This document shows, in pieces, positions 19,752-32,280 of a DNA stretch of 64,000 bases. Each line of letters starts with the position of its first letter. Within the stretch, counting starts at the first letter, position 1. Origin of the DNA: Daphnia pulex (Eukaryota; Arthropoda; Branchiopoda; Diplostraca; Daphniidae); contig NC_060027.1 of NCBI RefSeq assembly GCF_021134715.1, forward strand, positions 5,766,001-5,830,000. Reading direction: 5' to 3'. The translations under genes and the position numbers were made by a program. The notes below the pieces were generated by a model. The model was not told the origin of the DNA, did no database searches, and was given only the letters and a program-made list of their open reading frames with translations.

Positions 19752-21400
19752 ATATAGAAACCATACTCAGTAGCTTGTGATCGGAACGTAGAATCACTCG
19801 GGTAAACCACTTGTTGCAACAAAGACTTCAATGGGTTGTCTAAAGGGGTTCTAGTTACTTCAAATACTTTACTAGCTGTAAAATTACCTTATCTGACCTT
19901 GTACCATTGCTTACAATTAACTTGTTTTCGAGTCAACTTTTCTATCACCTGTTGTTGGTCAGGGGTTACCGAAGAATCTGAAAGAAGATTTTCTAATAGC
20001 GCATGGATTTCAGAAATTGGTAGATGTGCAAAACTTTTTCATAAAGTGCACATAATCTTGCTGAAAGTAGAGTATGAACTAGAAAACGAACACAGTTATC
20101 ATTGAATGGTGATATTAATCTATGAAATGCAATGTTGTCTTGTCCTTTGTCAAGGTTCTTCAACAAAGTATTCACTGTATCATCAGATTATTCATCGTAT
20201 TTTCGGTCAAAAATTGTTCCTCTCTTAGCAGTTTTAAGACTCGAAATTTCTGTTGGAAGATACTTTAGAAATAACAACTTATAATATGTAGATCACACAA
20301 ATAAAATAAATGTAAAGCATGCACATAAAAAGAGTATTACAAATGATACATACTGGATGGTTGGTAGCATTCTTATTATGCCATCGCTGGACTTGCTGAT
20401 ACTATACGATACGATACGATAGTACTTGACACAGTTTCCTCAGACAGATTAACTAGTCCCCACAACACTACTCCAACATGTGAGCATGTACCACTCAATC
20501 TATGGTGTATGAAAATAAAATTAATGTTACGTTACAATTAAACTTTGTCGACAACATGAACCTCACCCTGTTTTACAATCACAATGTCCAGAATGAATGT
20601 TTCCTTGGTGCAGCAATGCAACCCAACTATTTCATGGGGACTGGCTAGAAGCCATTGAATGTGTAACCTGTTAAACTATTTAAAAGGTAATTTGTTACTT
20701 GTGTGTATGTCTATACAATTTATTCATACATACAATTCCTTTGACAAGAATGATTCCATTTTATATTTTCAATTTACAAATAGCCTATATATTAGGTATC
20801 CGTCAACAAACTTAATATGTGACTCCATACTCTTAACGTTTTTGATTGATTCAACCAAATAAGTCGTTCCTACTGGTCTGTTTAACTAGAGATTTCAACT
20901 CGTCTTTAGTTATTGTCCAATACAGTAGGGGTGTTTTAAAGGGACATTGCTCTGAAAACTAGGTTTGTCTAGGATTTTATGAAGTGGTTGTCTGTTACTC
21001 TTTTCTTTGCATGATTCAGCTGCCAGTACCGATCCTACGTTGACAAAGGGAAAATTCTTTTTTGGTGAATCAATAGGCGTTATGATGGAAGTAAGGTCTT
21101 GCTCGAAGAAACTCCCATCTACAGAAATGGATAATAGCTGAAATTACACAAATCAAGTTTAGAATTCATATATACATACCGTGATGGTAAACAAATCTTA
21201 TTAACCGGTGACGGTCGCAGAAAATAAATTTCAGCAAAATTTTTGTTTGCTGTTATCTCTCATTTCCTGTCACAATAAACCATTTTAACTTAAATAACGT
21301 TTAAAAACTACCGATCGCAAACAAATCGTTTTTGCTACACTTCCAGTAACGTTGCCTGTGGCATGTCTGTCAAATAAGCCAATGTCTTGCTGAGGATCAT
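19752..21400 (-). pseudogene. SWIM zinc finger + YqaJ nuclease gene, N-terminal part
   Basis: Read on the - strand. Near 21380 there is open coding-like sequence (AADDPQQDIGLFDRHATG), and near 21100 more (FFEQDLTSIITPIDSP). A SWIM zinc finger follows, GHCDCKTG then GTCSHVGVVLWGL, giving CxC...CxH. It is split by a clean 67-nt GT-AG intron at 20500-20566. A further open stretch covers 20060-20270 with one stop. Then comes QWYKVR, a stop, and GNFTASKVFEV at about 19800-19900, the W...R.G..TAS entry motif of YqaJ nucleases. The frame reaches the target duplication of element B and resumes at 11012. At least two in-frame stops are present. Confidence 0.78.
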
Positions 21401-21895
21401 CCGCAGCTATGGTGTTTTATCACTGTAGAGTAAACATAAATATAATTAATGGTTACCAACAAATTTGCGCAAAACCCAAACTATTTGCACTTAACTTATT
21501 TTTCCTCCCAGTGAACGACGTGGATGACATGGAGATAACTCTCAATCTCCATATCGCTCGACTGTTTTTTCCTCTGGGCCTTGACACATTGACCAGATTT
21601 TCGACACTAACAAAAACTAGTAAACAGTAATTTGAACCACTGTTTCAGGAATGTATTTAGTCAATTTACTCCAATCAAATTTTTATTGTAGCATTTATAC
21701 TTCGAAAGGAAAATTAGAGAAAGAAAAACAAGCAGGTGAGCTACGCTGGTATAGTTTGCGCCAATATACATTGAAACATGTTACATTTTGAATCCTGTTC
21801 AAGAAATTTCGAAGCGTGACTGTAAGAAATAGAATGGTTATCTCAGAATAAATTTCAGATAAAAATTTTCTTTGCTATTTTAAGTTGAAATTGTT
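21401..21895. other. Short spacer, no gene seen
   Basis: AT-rich DNA with no recognisable coding sequence. The right end of the ISL2EU-type transposon may lie here. No inverted repeat matching the left side was found by eye. Confidence 0.4.
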
Positions 21896-22770
21896 AAAAA
21901 GTTCACCTTATACTATCGATAATTCATTTTTTGCCTCCCAAATATCAATCCATAGATAAAATTACGCTGTTATACTATACTGATTCTTATAGTTTTAGTT
22001 GAGACCTCGGCCCCCTTTGGTCAGGACTGCAGGGCTTACAGCGACAGTTTGTCCTGTAGCACCCTTTGATCCAGCGAGACCAGTCGTGCCAGCTTGTTTC
22101 CTTTTTGCTCCTTTTTGCTCCATTTAAACCAAATGATCAAATTAGTCGATGGTTCGACAAATCCCTTTGGACCTGTTTCTCCAGAAGGTCTGATGTCTGG
22201 TGAGATGGGCCGACATCTTCCTTTTTTTCATTCAATGGACCCCTGTCTCTCTTTTCTCTGATGGTGTCTCCCTCTTTTTTGTCCAATGTTTTCCTTTATG
22301 CCTGAAAATCTGGTTGTTCCAGATAGACTAGTTTCTCCTATACATAAAAAGTTCACCTAATACTATATCGATAATTCATTTTTTGCCTCCCAAATGTCAA
22401 TCCATAGATAAAATGACTCTGTTATATTATACTGATTCTTATAGTTTTAGTTGAGACCTCGGCCCCCTTTGGTCAGGACTGCAGGGCTTACAGCGACAGT
22501 TTGTCCTGTAGCACCTTTTGATCCAGCGAGACCAGTCGTGCCAGCTTGTTTCCTTTTTGCTCCGTTTAAACCAAATGATCAAATTAGTCGATGGTTCGAC
22601 AAATCCCTTTGGACCTCTTTCCCTAGAAGGTCTGATGTCTGTTGAGATGGGCCGACATCTTCCTTTTTTTCATTCAATGGACCCCTGTCTCCCTTTTGTC
22701 CAATGTTTTCCTTTATGCCTGAAAATCAAGGTTGTTCCAGATAGACCAGTTTCTCCTATACATTCGTACA
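21896..22770. repeat. Tandem duplication, period about 450 bp
   Basis: Copy one runs from about 21896 to 22345 and copy two from about 22346 to 22770. Both start AAAAAGTTCACCT.ATACTA and contain the same collagen-like block (CCTCGGCCCCCTTTGGTCAG and onward). Copy two lacks a short segment near 22690 that copy one has, and there are scattered substitutions, so the duplication is not very recent. Confidence 0.85.
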
Positions 22771-23920
22771 AGGTAAAATATTTAGGTAATACCAAATTTT
22801 AAACGGATAAAATGAAATAATGAAGAAAAATTCGTTAAATTATTTAGCAAAAAATCAATAAAAAGTACTTCTATCGTAGGACTTAAAATTTTGAACCATG
22901 AAATCTAAATAAAAATATTTTTTACTTCAATATTCTCCCTAATTACCCTTAGGTCCAAGGTATCAAATTCTAATTTCACCTTGGACACCAACATAACCCT
23001 TATTATCTCTCTTTGCTCTCTTAGGTCCAACATCAACTCCGATTTCTCTCTTATAACTTTTGGATCCTGTTCACCATTTACTCCGATATCGCCAGTTGAA
23101 CCTGTATCTCCCTTCGATCATATGAAACAAAAGTATTGAACAAATTGATAATTCTAACCAAGATCATTGTTAACAAGCGATCCACGACTCAAGTAGACCG
23201 AAATCCCGGAGCAGCTTTCCAGATCTAAATCCAGAATAGGCATTAAAAATATTTAAAAAAATATAGTCATGTTCGTCTTCGCACGACAGATTTACCTGTG
23301 TTTGCAGAATGACGAAATTCCCACACGTTTAGGAGTTATTCAGCTCTAAAGTTTGGGTTTTTGAATTTTGTCAGAAAGTGGGGGGGGGGGCTTTGACATC
23401 AATTTTTGGAAAAGCGGGGGAGCTAGGGAAAAAACTAATTTTTTTTTAAGTTTATTGCAATCTCAACCACCGAAATCCAAAAGGAATTCCCTTTCCGGAT
23501 TTTATTGGTTGAGATATGACTAATTTAGTGAAAAGATTATTTAGCTGGTTTCCCTCCCTGGCTTGCAGCCATTTTTTCGTACGGTCCGCTGCGCTCCTGG
23601 TGGAAGCCAGCAGAAGGTCTTATATATCGGCCTTCACATTAGACCCATTGCATTTATACAGGTCTTCATATATAGTGAACCCAGAGCTTTTCGTCAGTTG
23701 CAATTGACATTGATTGCTACGGCTAATAGCCTGGAGGGACTTATGCACCACCTTCTGCTGGCGTCCACCATTTCATTCCAAAACATTGAAATGTCAAAAT
23801 ATGTTTTTATACTAAACCACATCCCCCTTATCTCCATTAGGTCCAATATATATCAACTTTAATTTCTCTCTTATCACCTTTGGACCCTCTATCACCCTTC
23901 ACTATCTTCCTTTCACCCTA
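21896..23920 (-). pseudogene. Decayed collagen-like (Gly-X-Y) coding DNA
   Basis: On the - strand, several blocks translate to Gly-X-Y triplets. In both tandem copies (22020-22140 and 22470-22570) the block contains GTTGLAGSKGATGQT. Near 23050-23110 there is GDTGSTGDIGVNGEQ, and near 23830-23910 a further degenerate piece. Each block is short, ends in stops or loses the triplet register, and lies in AT-rich DNA. This looks like exon relics of a fibrillar or short-chain collagen gene, duplicated once. No intact exon borders could be set. Confidence 0.55.
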
Positions 23921-26900
23921 GTGTAATATTCTCGTACGTGTGTATTCTCTCGTAGGCTCTCAATGCCTACACAGTGCACGGTACATGTTATGAATGACTG
24001 CACTACTGTGAATGACTACAGTGAATATACTATTGACTACAAGGGACAGCGTGTTATATAGCAGCGGGTGGTATATCATATTACATTGCTACGGGATACA
24101 TGATATATCTATTGGGTGCATATGCTATAGCAACGCTACACCTAGTAAAATGATCATAATAACACGTTACTTATTGGTTTAAAAAAACAATACATTTAAC
24201 AAGTGAACGCCAAAATAAGAAAATCCTATTCATAATAACCCTTATCACACAAGGGTTCAGTCGCACGAAGTTTCAGAAGTACAGAAAGTACATAAAGTTT
24301 AAGGTATTTTTTTAGTTGAACGTTTTTTATTTATTTAAAGTTGTGTTTGTATAGAAATGTCGTTGGTGGCTTTCATCGGTTGTCTCTTTTTTATGTTATG
24401 CAGAGAGAAGGGAAACGCCAGGTTTGTTCGTTTTACGTTTAGTATCTTGCGTGATGAATTCATCCATAAGAAAATTTCACAAAAAAACGAAAACTCACAG
24501 GAGGACTCCTAAATCCAGCAACCAATCATAGCCCAACTTATATGACCAAAATTTGGATCATACAAAAATTATGTAATATTAACAAAAAACCTAGAGATTT
24601 AGAAAAAAAAAACATTTAAAAGTTTGAAAAGCCAAATCAAATACTTTATATGACTTGAACATCCCATTAAGTGTAAGCATATTCAAATGTAACAAGATTG
24701 GCTAGTCTTTGCAACTACAGTAACTTCCTTTACCAATGTTAGATACCACACAACTTGAATGCCATTGAAAGAATCGTCTATACTCCCATCCATACATCTC
24801 ATTCTTTGTAATAGAGCTTGCCGTTTAAGGTAAAAAGGCGTGATGTCTGACTAAATTACCAAGTTAAATGTAATCAGCATTGCATTCCGAAAGTCATTTT
24901 CACTTTTTTCTTTCTTTTTAATGTCTCAAATGAAAATGATGTTTCTGTTTCATCACAAACATTGATGATACCTTAATCTAGATGGCATGACAGTTTGAAA
25001 TACAAATTTCATCAAACAGAAATAATAGATTTTATTTCAATTTGCATTGTGTTCACATGTAACAAACTGAAGACACTAAAAAATATATTATCCGAAATCA
25101 TGCGGATTTGCCTTTAAACCCAAAAAAAACTAGTTATACAAGACATATAAGTGCGGAAAGGTTTCAAAACACTATAAGGTAACAAAACCTTGGTATATCG
25201 ATGAGAAAAATTATATAACTCCAGACGACAATCGTCTCCATGAACAAACAAAGCTTTCTAAATAGGGAGTATTTGAAATGCATTTTTACGATTCACACCG
25301 AACACAAATTATTTTTTACGGGATACAGCTGTTTGTCTTCTGATATTTCCTTTGCTTCACGAAAAATTTGATCAGATTCTCCGCTTAGATGGCTTAACCG
25401 ATGCCTCAAAAATTGACTTAAGGTATCATTTGGCTGAAACAGCAAGCAACTCTACAAATCAAATTACAACGTTGAGCAAATTATATTTCCTACAATTTTT
25501 TGGAATGTAATGTAATGTACGTATTTATATAATGGCGATTAGATTATGACGTATTAGATTAATTGACGTATTAGATAATGGCGCCTTTCCATTATCTGCT
25601 CAAAGCGCCTTCAGTTTCCAATTTAGATGTGATTGAACACACCACAGTATATTTAACGTCATATCCTTGAAAGCAATCAAGAATCCTGTGTTATGCATGC
25701 TGCCTCAAGGGCGCTACTTACAGTTTTATGACGGGTTCAGCTGGGGTTCGAAACCAAAGCCTCATTGCCTTTTTCCAATGCGTTGACGCTCTAGTCCACT
25801 ACACCCCACCCCCCATGCAACTTCCCAGTTGAACTCGTAGGAATCTGTATATTTAGAAGTCGATTACTTCCACTCCGATAATGAATTTCAATGGTGCAAA
25901 TATTCGCTGATGTTAACCTGCGCAACGCCGCAGTTTTTTTTATTTCATCACTAAATTCACAACCACTTATTCCTTTCTTTCGTTTCTTTTTGCTTTCTTA
26001 TAAAAAAATGCTTTTTAAATCAGTTATTTAAACGGATTGCTCATGTTTGCGAAGGAAGTATTTATCTATTCTCTGGTAGCACAGTCCAGTATAGCTCTGG
26101 ACCAGAGCTATAGATCGGTTCATGGCTGGGTTGGCTTCCCCATCCCGGTTTCAGGGTAAACGTAAGCCGATTTTCAGAGGGTTTAGGGCGGGGTCTGTCA
26201 GAATTGTGAAGTGGAAACTGGAAACAGAGCCATCTATGCTCTCAAAAGTAGCTGAGCGTAGTAGCTGACACACTCACTAGAGCGCTCATTCCAGTTTCCA
26301 AATCGGCTTCCTTCGCACTAGGTGGCTTATAGTATGGAGTCCGGCATGGCCAAAAAACGAAGAAATTTTGGGAAATTTTGTCCAAAATTTCAATCATTAA
26401 TATCTCGGCTTCTAAGCCGAGTATTTAAAAAATATTAAAATGATTTGAAGAGACGGGCTATCTCATCATTTTTAACAAATTAGATTATTTTTACGTGCCG
26501 CAGTTGACGAGAAAACTGCTGCACAAAAACCGAAAAAAAGTCAAAATTTCGGCTACCCCCTCTCAGTTTTTTTCAAATGTCTTCTAAACTAAAAAAGCTA
26601 GGTAATTACGATTTTTACCAATCGACTTAGCGAAACATTTCACAAAAACCCCCTATATTTTTGTATTTTTAGGACCCCCAGCGATGATTTCCGCAAAATC
26701 GAAAACCCCCAAAACGATCTCTTTGAGTTGTAGCCGGCTCGTTAAAATTATCAATATTATTGCGCATCATAATGATGCACACATGGTTCAAAGCTAAATT
26801 TTTTAAATTAAATACAGAGCTAAATAATAAGAAAAGAGTGACCTGCCCCCAGGCCTTTTAGCCCCAATCTCCTTTACTTGAGGAATTCATTGTACATTTG

Positions 26901-27908
26901 GATGTTTAATTATGCAAGCCAAATAATGAAATCCCGAAGAAATCTATGGCAAAATTGTTACCACTTTCTTTTACCCCAAACTGGGTTTCATTTTCCACCT
27001 TCCTCCTCCGAAAAAGGTAGTCACCTTTTTAAAAAATCCCCCACAACCACAAGTTTCATTTGTATTTTTTTTTTAAGAGATATTTTTGAAAACCAAATTT
27101 ATTTTGCTTGTTTTGACGATAATAACTTTTTGTTGTTTTCTTTTCTTTCAAAATATACCCAAGAATATAAAATAGAAATGGTTGAGTTCAGCTTTATATT
27201 ATTGAAGAAAAAAGCCGGACTAGTGGGGGGGAGGGCAGTGGTGCGTGGTTTGAAACCTTGTAAATGTGTAACTCCGCCCTACTGTTGATGTTGGCCTCTT
27301 ATTCTTTTTTTCGTTATCCTGCTCGGCATCGAAAATTGCCCACCAGGAGAGAGATTATCCAAGTACTATTATGTACATACGTTATCCATGCCCCGCGTCC
27401 TGCATAATTCACATCTTTCTGTATACTGCATTTCTTCGACTTAAGCTCGTTTTCGCCAATGCATATTGCATGGGAATGCTCAATAATTCAATAATACAAG
27501 GACCGATGAGCTGCCGATGAGCGTTACGTAAATTTTTACTTTCTGTTTACTCTTTAACTATTTGTTTTGAGGCCTAAATCAGTAGACTATAATATTATAT
27601 ATACTTATCTTTCTTCTTTTTGTCCTTCATCAAAAGACAAGTCAATAAAACCGAAAATATATTAGTCGGAATGCCGTTCCCGATGTCCGCCCTACGCTTG
27701 GCAATATTGCACAGCGCCATATCGAATGGATGACCTTTTTGCATCATAAGGAACGCGACCATCAGGTCATAAAATGTTGTCTATCAATTTCATTTCATGT
27801 CATCGTTATTTTTCGAAATGAATAAGAATCGATGACAGGAGCTGAGGAGATTTACGAAATAATTGGAGCTCAATCGTTGTCGTCTCATTATATTTCTAAA
27901 ATAGTATA
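23921..27908. other. AT-rich intergenic DNA
   Basis: No supported gene. Items seen: a short perfect hairpin AGATAATGG / CCATTATCT near 25572-25597, a tRNA-like segment at 25728-25812, and a moderately GC-richer block at 26040-26340. An open frame at 26878-27288 has no coding character (low complexity, phenylalanine-rich). Confidence 0.5.
25728..25812 (-). repeat. tRNA-like segment, probably tRNA-derived SINE or tRNA relic
   Basis: On the - strand there is an A-box-like TAGTGGACTAGAG followed, at tRNA spacing, by a B-box-like GGTTTCGAACCCC. The acceptor and T stems do not pair well, so this is not a functional tRNA gene. A tRNA-derived short interspersed element is the simplest reading. I saw no second copy in the window. 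Confidence 0.35.
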
Positions 27909-28913
27909 GTCATTTTAGCTGTTGTACCTCAAACAATTAGTAATTAGAAGTTTTATTAATGAGCACTATTTTTACTTTTTTTTTAAGTAAGTGTGTAAAA
28001 AAATTCAAAAATCGTACGTAAGGATCACATATAAATTTTCAATTAAAAATTAGAAAATAAGAAATGGGGGTCTAATTTTAAATATTTTTTTGTTTTTATT
28101 ACATGTAATCAAACTGTATGTGTTAATAAACGTGTGTTTCCAATTTAAATGTTTTTTGTGTAGATTTACTATTTTTTTTTAATTTTAAAGTTACTGAAAT
28201 TGGTTTCCGCGTCGAAATTTTTTCGCCGTGTTTAACACGGCGCTTATGGCGCTACGCGTCTTGTTAAAATTGATGCTACATAAAAACTAAATAACCTAAA
28301 AATCCCCAAATAGTCTAGTTTTGTAGCCAATATAACCTAGTTTACTTTTCATTAATTATATCTTATGAATATAGCACAGTAGAAAAGTTATTCACATTAC
28401 AAAAAAAAACTACCCTTTTTTTTGTTTTTCCAAATTCCGCAAAATTCAAGTTGCTTTTACAACACACCTTTTTCACCCTGGCGGTGTTCAAACTAGACTA
28501 TTTGGGGATTTTTAGGTTATTTAGTTTTTATGTAGCATCAATTTTAACAAGACGCGTAGCGCCATAAGCGCCGTGTTAAACACGGCGAAAAAATTTCGAC
28601 GCGGAAACCAATTTCAGTAACTTTAAAATTAAAAAAAAAATAGTAAACCTACACAAAAAACATTTAAATTGGAAACACACGTTTATTAACACATACAGTT
28701 TGATCACATGCAATAAAAACAAAAAAATATTTAAAATTAGACCCCCATTTCTTATTTTCTAATTTTTAATTAAAAATTTATATGTGATCCTTACGTACGA
28801 TTTTTGAATTTTTTTACACACTTACTTAAAAAGTAAGTAGAAATAGTGCTCATTAAAAAAAGTTCTAATTACTAATTGTTTGAGGTACACCCCCCTTTTT
28901 CGGCTAAAATGAC
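27909..28913. mobile_element. Foldback/MITE element with ~410-bp inverted arms
   Basis: Left arm 27909 to about 28322 and right arm about 28490 to 28913 are near-perfect inverted copies, with scattered mismatches and small indels. They enclose about 170 bp of unrelated AT-rich DNA. The ends read GTCATTTTAGC and are flanked by TA on both sides, as expected for Tc1/mariner-type integration. Each arm holds a near-palindromic block (CGCCGTGTT, AACACGGCG) beside a GC-rich GCGCTACGCGTC motif. There is no coding sequence, so it would depend on a transposase from elsewhere. Confidence 0.88.
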
Positions 28914-29830
28914 TAAACTAAAGTTTTTATCAAGTTCTTTTCTATTTTATTGATCGGAAGAAACGACGAAATAAGAAAAAAACCCGTCATTTTTTGGACA
29001 TCATCAGCGAATGGATTTCTGTCATCCATGGGAATCAACAACGCTCCGCAATGCCATTATTATTATTATTTGTATAGATCTTATATATGATATATATCTT
29101 TAATTTAATTGTTGACTTTCTGTCAAAGGCGTTGCGTGCACTTGTATATTCTCTGCCTCTCCCTTTGGCATCTCAAGTGCGTCCCTAGCTCACTGATGGC
29201 CCTGCAGCTCCGCGAGACTCTTCTCGAGTGTGAGACGTTAGCCGCCACGACGACGATGTGTGTGCGGGTATATAGGAGCGGTGGCGTACGTGCAGCAGCA
29301 TTCGGGATTCCTCCTGATCCGATAAAGGTGCTGCTGGGTGGCTGCTGCCGGATATCGACCGGCCAAGGAACATGTGCGGCCGGCCAAGGAACATGTGCGG
29401 CCGGCCAAGGAACATGTGCGGCCGGCGACTTTGAATGCTGCCGAGCAAAAACAGCGACACTCACGTACGCATGGGGGGGTTGTGGGTGGGTTTCACGGAT
29501 AGGATGGTTTGATGGATGGAAGATGGAGGAAGAAGAAGAAGAAGAGGAAGCAAGCGCAGCAGGGAGACGAGAGCTTTGATATAAGCGGGAAATAGGAGGA
29601 CGAACGGAAAAAGGGACGGCGGGGTTGGATGCAACTTGTACAGCTTCTCTCCGGGCACACAGTCGACCATCACACACAGTTGGTTGGTTGTCTCTCTCTA
29701 TCGACACATATCCTGCTGGCGCTCCACGACGCGTTGATAGAAATTCATTTGTTTCCCGGCCAACTTTCACGTTTTTAGAATTTGCCGTTTTTTTACCGCA
29801 GCCGCCAATTCATTTGTCTTTGGCACTATT
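28914..29830. other. Region upstream of the next gene, with a GC-richer CpG-containing stretch
   Basis: From about 29100 the base composition changes from AT-rich to GC-richer, and both strands are open over long distances, which reflects composition rather than coding. A TATATA sequence is at 29270-29276. Three tandem 21-bp copies (GGCCGGCCAAGGAACATGTGC-like) are at 29360-29424. This is a plausible promoter/5' region for the exons that begin at 29831. Confidence 0.45.
29360..29424 (+). repeat. 21-bp tandem repeat, three copies
   Basis: Three copies of a 21-bp unit containing CGGCCGGCC and AAGGAACATGTG. Each has GGCCGGCC-type palindromic symmetry, which could be a cluster of binding sites. 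Confidence 0.85.
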
Positions 29831-30284
29831 ATGGTAAGTTTGATTGATTTACTATAATTTATACCTACTACTAAGATAAGAATGAATGGATTTAATTGCT
29901 TAGTGAATTTATGGCGTGACCTTTTCGTTTTTTATTAGTACGTATTCGTTAATTACGCCCTTGAACTTCTCGTCCTCGAGAATTACGGTAGACTATTTTA
30001 CAATTCCATCGTAATGTGTTTTATTATCATTATGCTAATCGTTTTCCTTTTTAATTCAAAAAAACTAATCAGGAAAAGATGTCTGGGAGCAAATCAAGTA
30101 GGAATCCAAATTATTACGTATTATACTTTATTTTAAAGATTTCTTTTTTTTTTTGGCTTGGTCCAATATAAAAGGAAAGAAGCCGAAGTCAACATTGAAG
30201 GTCATTTCCTTGTCCGACAAATCTACGAGGACGACGTGACTTATTATAACATCATCATCGTCGGAGCAGCTGAACGTGTTCTCA
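29831..30284 (+). CDS. Unrecognised gene, first three exons only
   Basis: I do not recognise the product. ATG at 29831-29833 is followed at once by a strong donor (GTAAGT at 29834). A 25-nt exon (30073-30097) follows an ATCAG acceptor and ends at GTAGGA. Then 30180-30284 encodes AEVNIEGHFLVRQIYEDD and YYNIIIVGAAERVL and ends at a strong GTAAGT donor. The phases match at both junctions (0, then 1). The acceptor of the third exon could also be five bases earlier, but that choice brings a stop. No convincing fourth exon was found before 32280, so the gene is either incomplete here or has an exon I missed. Confidence 0.42.
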
Positions 30285-32280
30285 GTAAGTCCTCAATTCT
30301 TTATTAATACATCAGCAGCTATATGTAGGAGGAGGATAATAGAAATTGCATTCCATTTGATGAATTCCATGGAATGCCTCTTATTCGTCTTCTTCTTCTT
30401 CCTTAATATTTGATTATGTGAAATCAACTCGAATGTGCAGAAGTGCCAGCCAATCGGTAAAGATGACATAAAGTGCGTCATATTAGCCTTTTTCGCGTCG
30501 TTGTAGCTTTCATTTAAATTGACGTTTGTACTTTTACAATCCCTGACCCAAAATGAGGTGAATAAACTTCCTCCCTTATCCTCAATTGAAATAAGAAATT
30601 CATTCAACGTCTAATCACTTATAAAATTATTCCTAAGATTCCTGTCTATGGGAACCAGATTTGGTTTTTGAATCGACGGGTGTAAATAGAAGGAGAGATG
30701 CAAAATTTTACGGAACCCAGCAGAACACGGTTAGCTTTTACCCTTTTCCCCAAAAAATCGCCAGCACAAATTTCGAATCAATCAACTGAGGGCTCATCCT
30801 TATACACTTTGGTTGCAACTCCAATAATAATAAAAAAGGAAAAATGAATCCTGTTGTACTATACAGGACGTACCCGTGGACAACCCAGTAAGGCACTGAT
30901 TCAAAAAGCTGCGCACCATTTAAAAAATATAGGGAGGAAAAAAAGAGGACGACAACCAATAGAAAGAATAGAAAACTTGGTCAGGATCGGTCAGCATGCG
31001 CGCGGAATTATAAATCAAAAACGGTAAATAATGCGCTGTTGTATCCAGGATCCAGGATCCAAACAAATAAGAAAATGAAACTCACCGCATTGATGTGATT
31101 GAACATGCAGCATGTGGAACTGTTGTTCATCATCCGGCGGAACATATGAAAATGAGGACGATGCAGTGGATTACTTCCGGCTGAATTCATCCGGTGAAAA
31201 GGAAGGAACCGACGACGGAGAGTAGAAGTTTCGAAAAATGAAAATCCGCCCAATTATATCGTTTATAGCCTGTTAAATTTGATTGGAAAAAAGTTTGAAT
31301 TATAAGCAACTAAGGAAATAAACAATGAAATAGTATGTAGGACAGGATCATTTCTTTAAACATCAAATTCCCTTCTATATAAATTCCCTAGGTTTAGTAA
31401 CTCATTAAAAAAATCAAGAAAAATAAAATCTGGGAATGTGGCAAAATCTATTCACGCTATAACATTTCCTGTCGGGCATCAGTTTTTGGCAAAACAACAA
31501 CTGTGTGTGGATGGGATAACTGTGCCAGCGAAATAAAGATTATGTCGCAACTCTTCGATTATCTGAGTGCAACTGCCTTAAATTGGATGTTGGGAGTGTC
31601 CGCAGCGCGGTCATTTAACAATTTTACAGATCGTCTGCTGTTCTGTGTCGCAATAATCAAATTAGCAAATGAATTTTTTCAAAATTTCAGCGCAAATTTA
31701 ATCGACGCAAAATTTGGTTTCCCTTCAAAATATCACACCGTCCAATATTGGTCATTTAAATTTTTAAATATTATCAAAACGGAATATAAATTTAATTTAA
31801 TTTCCCCCCAAATGAATAAGTTCAACGGAAACAGCTTTGGGAAATTTTCTAATAAGAAAATTTATGCGGCAAAATCGACAGGTCAGCATTTAGTTTGTTT
31901 AGTGTAAATGAAAAGTCGCTGGTTTCCTCGTTATCAACCTCATTTCTTTAACTGCATCCCCAATGAAATGATTTCTCATTTACCATTTTATCATTTGAAT
32001 AGGCCTAGAAGAAATCTTTTGAGCGGAAGCGCGGTATGCCAAACATCCTTTCCACGTTATATACAACGCCACGAATGGCCGCAAATATTTCAAATGCTGT
32101 GCATTCAATTTAATCAACGGGAAATTGGTTTGGCCTATCCATATCCAACGGAAGACAGGGTAAATGTAGAAATATTTCAGATTGAATTAGGCAAGTCTAC
32201 CGCGATAAAATAGCAAAGAATCCTCCCCCCAGAAACAATATAGTCTCTCAATTTCACTTTGTTGGTGTGGCCACTGATAG
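30285..32280. other. Intergenic or intronic DNA, unassigned
   Basis: AT-rich. One frame is open at 31503-32213, with a single stop at 31905-31907 between two segments of 134 and 101 codons. It has no recognised domain and an amino-acid mix typical of AT-rich non-coding DNA (many F, N, K, I). It could hold later exons of the 29831 gene, but I could not find splice junctions with the right phase. Confidence 0.4.

Larger units (their letters stand above)
7690..21400. mobile_element. Decayed ISL2EU-type (PIF/Harbinger-related) DNA transposon, interrupted by element B
   Basis: Two convergent genes typical of ISL2EU-type elements are present. A DDE_Tnp_4 transposase is on the + strand (7690-10230) and a SWIM zinc finger + YqaJ nuclease gene on the - strand (21400 to 10309). 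The YqaJ gene is cut by element B (11013-19751) between its W...R.G..TAS motif and its TPDG motif, and the reading resumes on the other side. The two genes end within about 100 bp of each other, tail to tail. Terminal inverted repeats were not found, so the limits given are those of recognisable coding sequence. Several in-frame stops show the element is inactive. Confidence 0.8.

Noticed and set aside
25728..25812. A functional tRNA gene on the - strand
   Set aside because: A-box and B-box-like sequences are present, but the acceptor and T stems do not pair.
26878..27288. A 136-codon + strand frame
   Set aside because: Phe/Lys/Ser-rich with no motif, in AT-rich intergenic DNA; likely chance.
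29360..29424. CRISPR-like or integron-like repeats
   Set aside because: Only three directly abutting 21-bp copies with no spacers.
29123..29770. A 215-codon open frame on the - strand
   Set aside because: It mirrors an open frame on the other strand, contains translated tandem repeats and has no recognised motif. It reflects GC-richer, stop-poor DNA in a probable promoter region.
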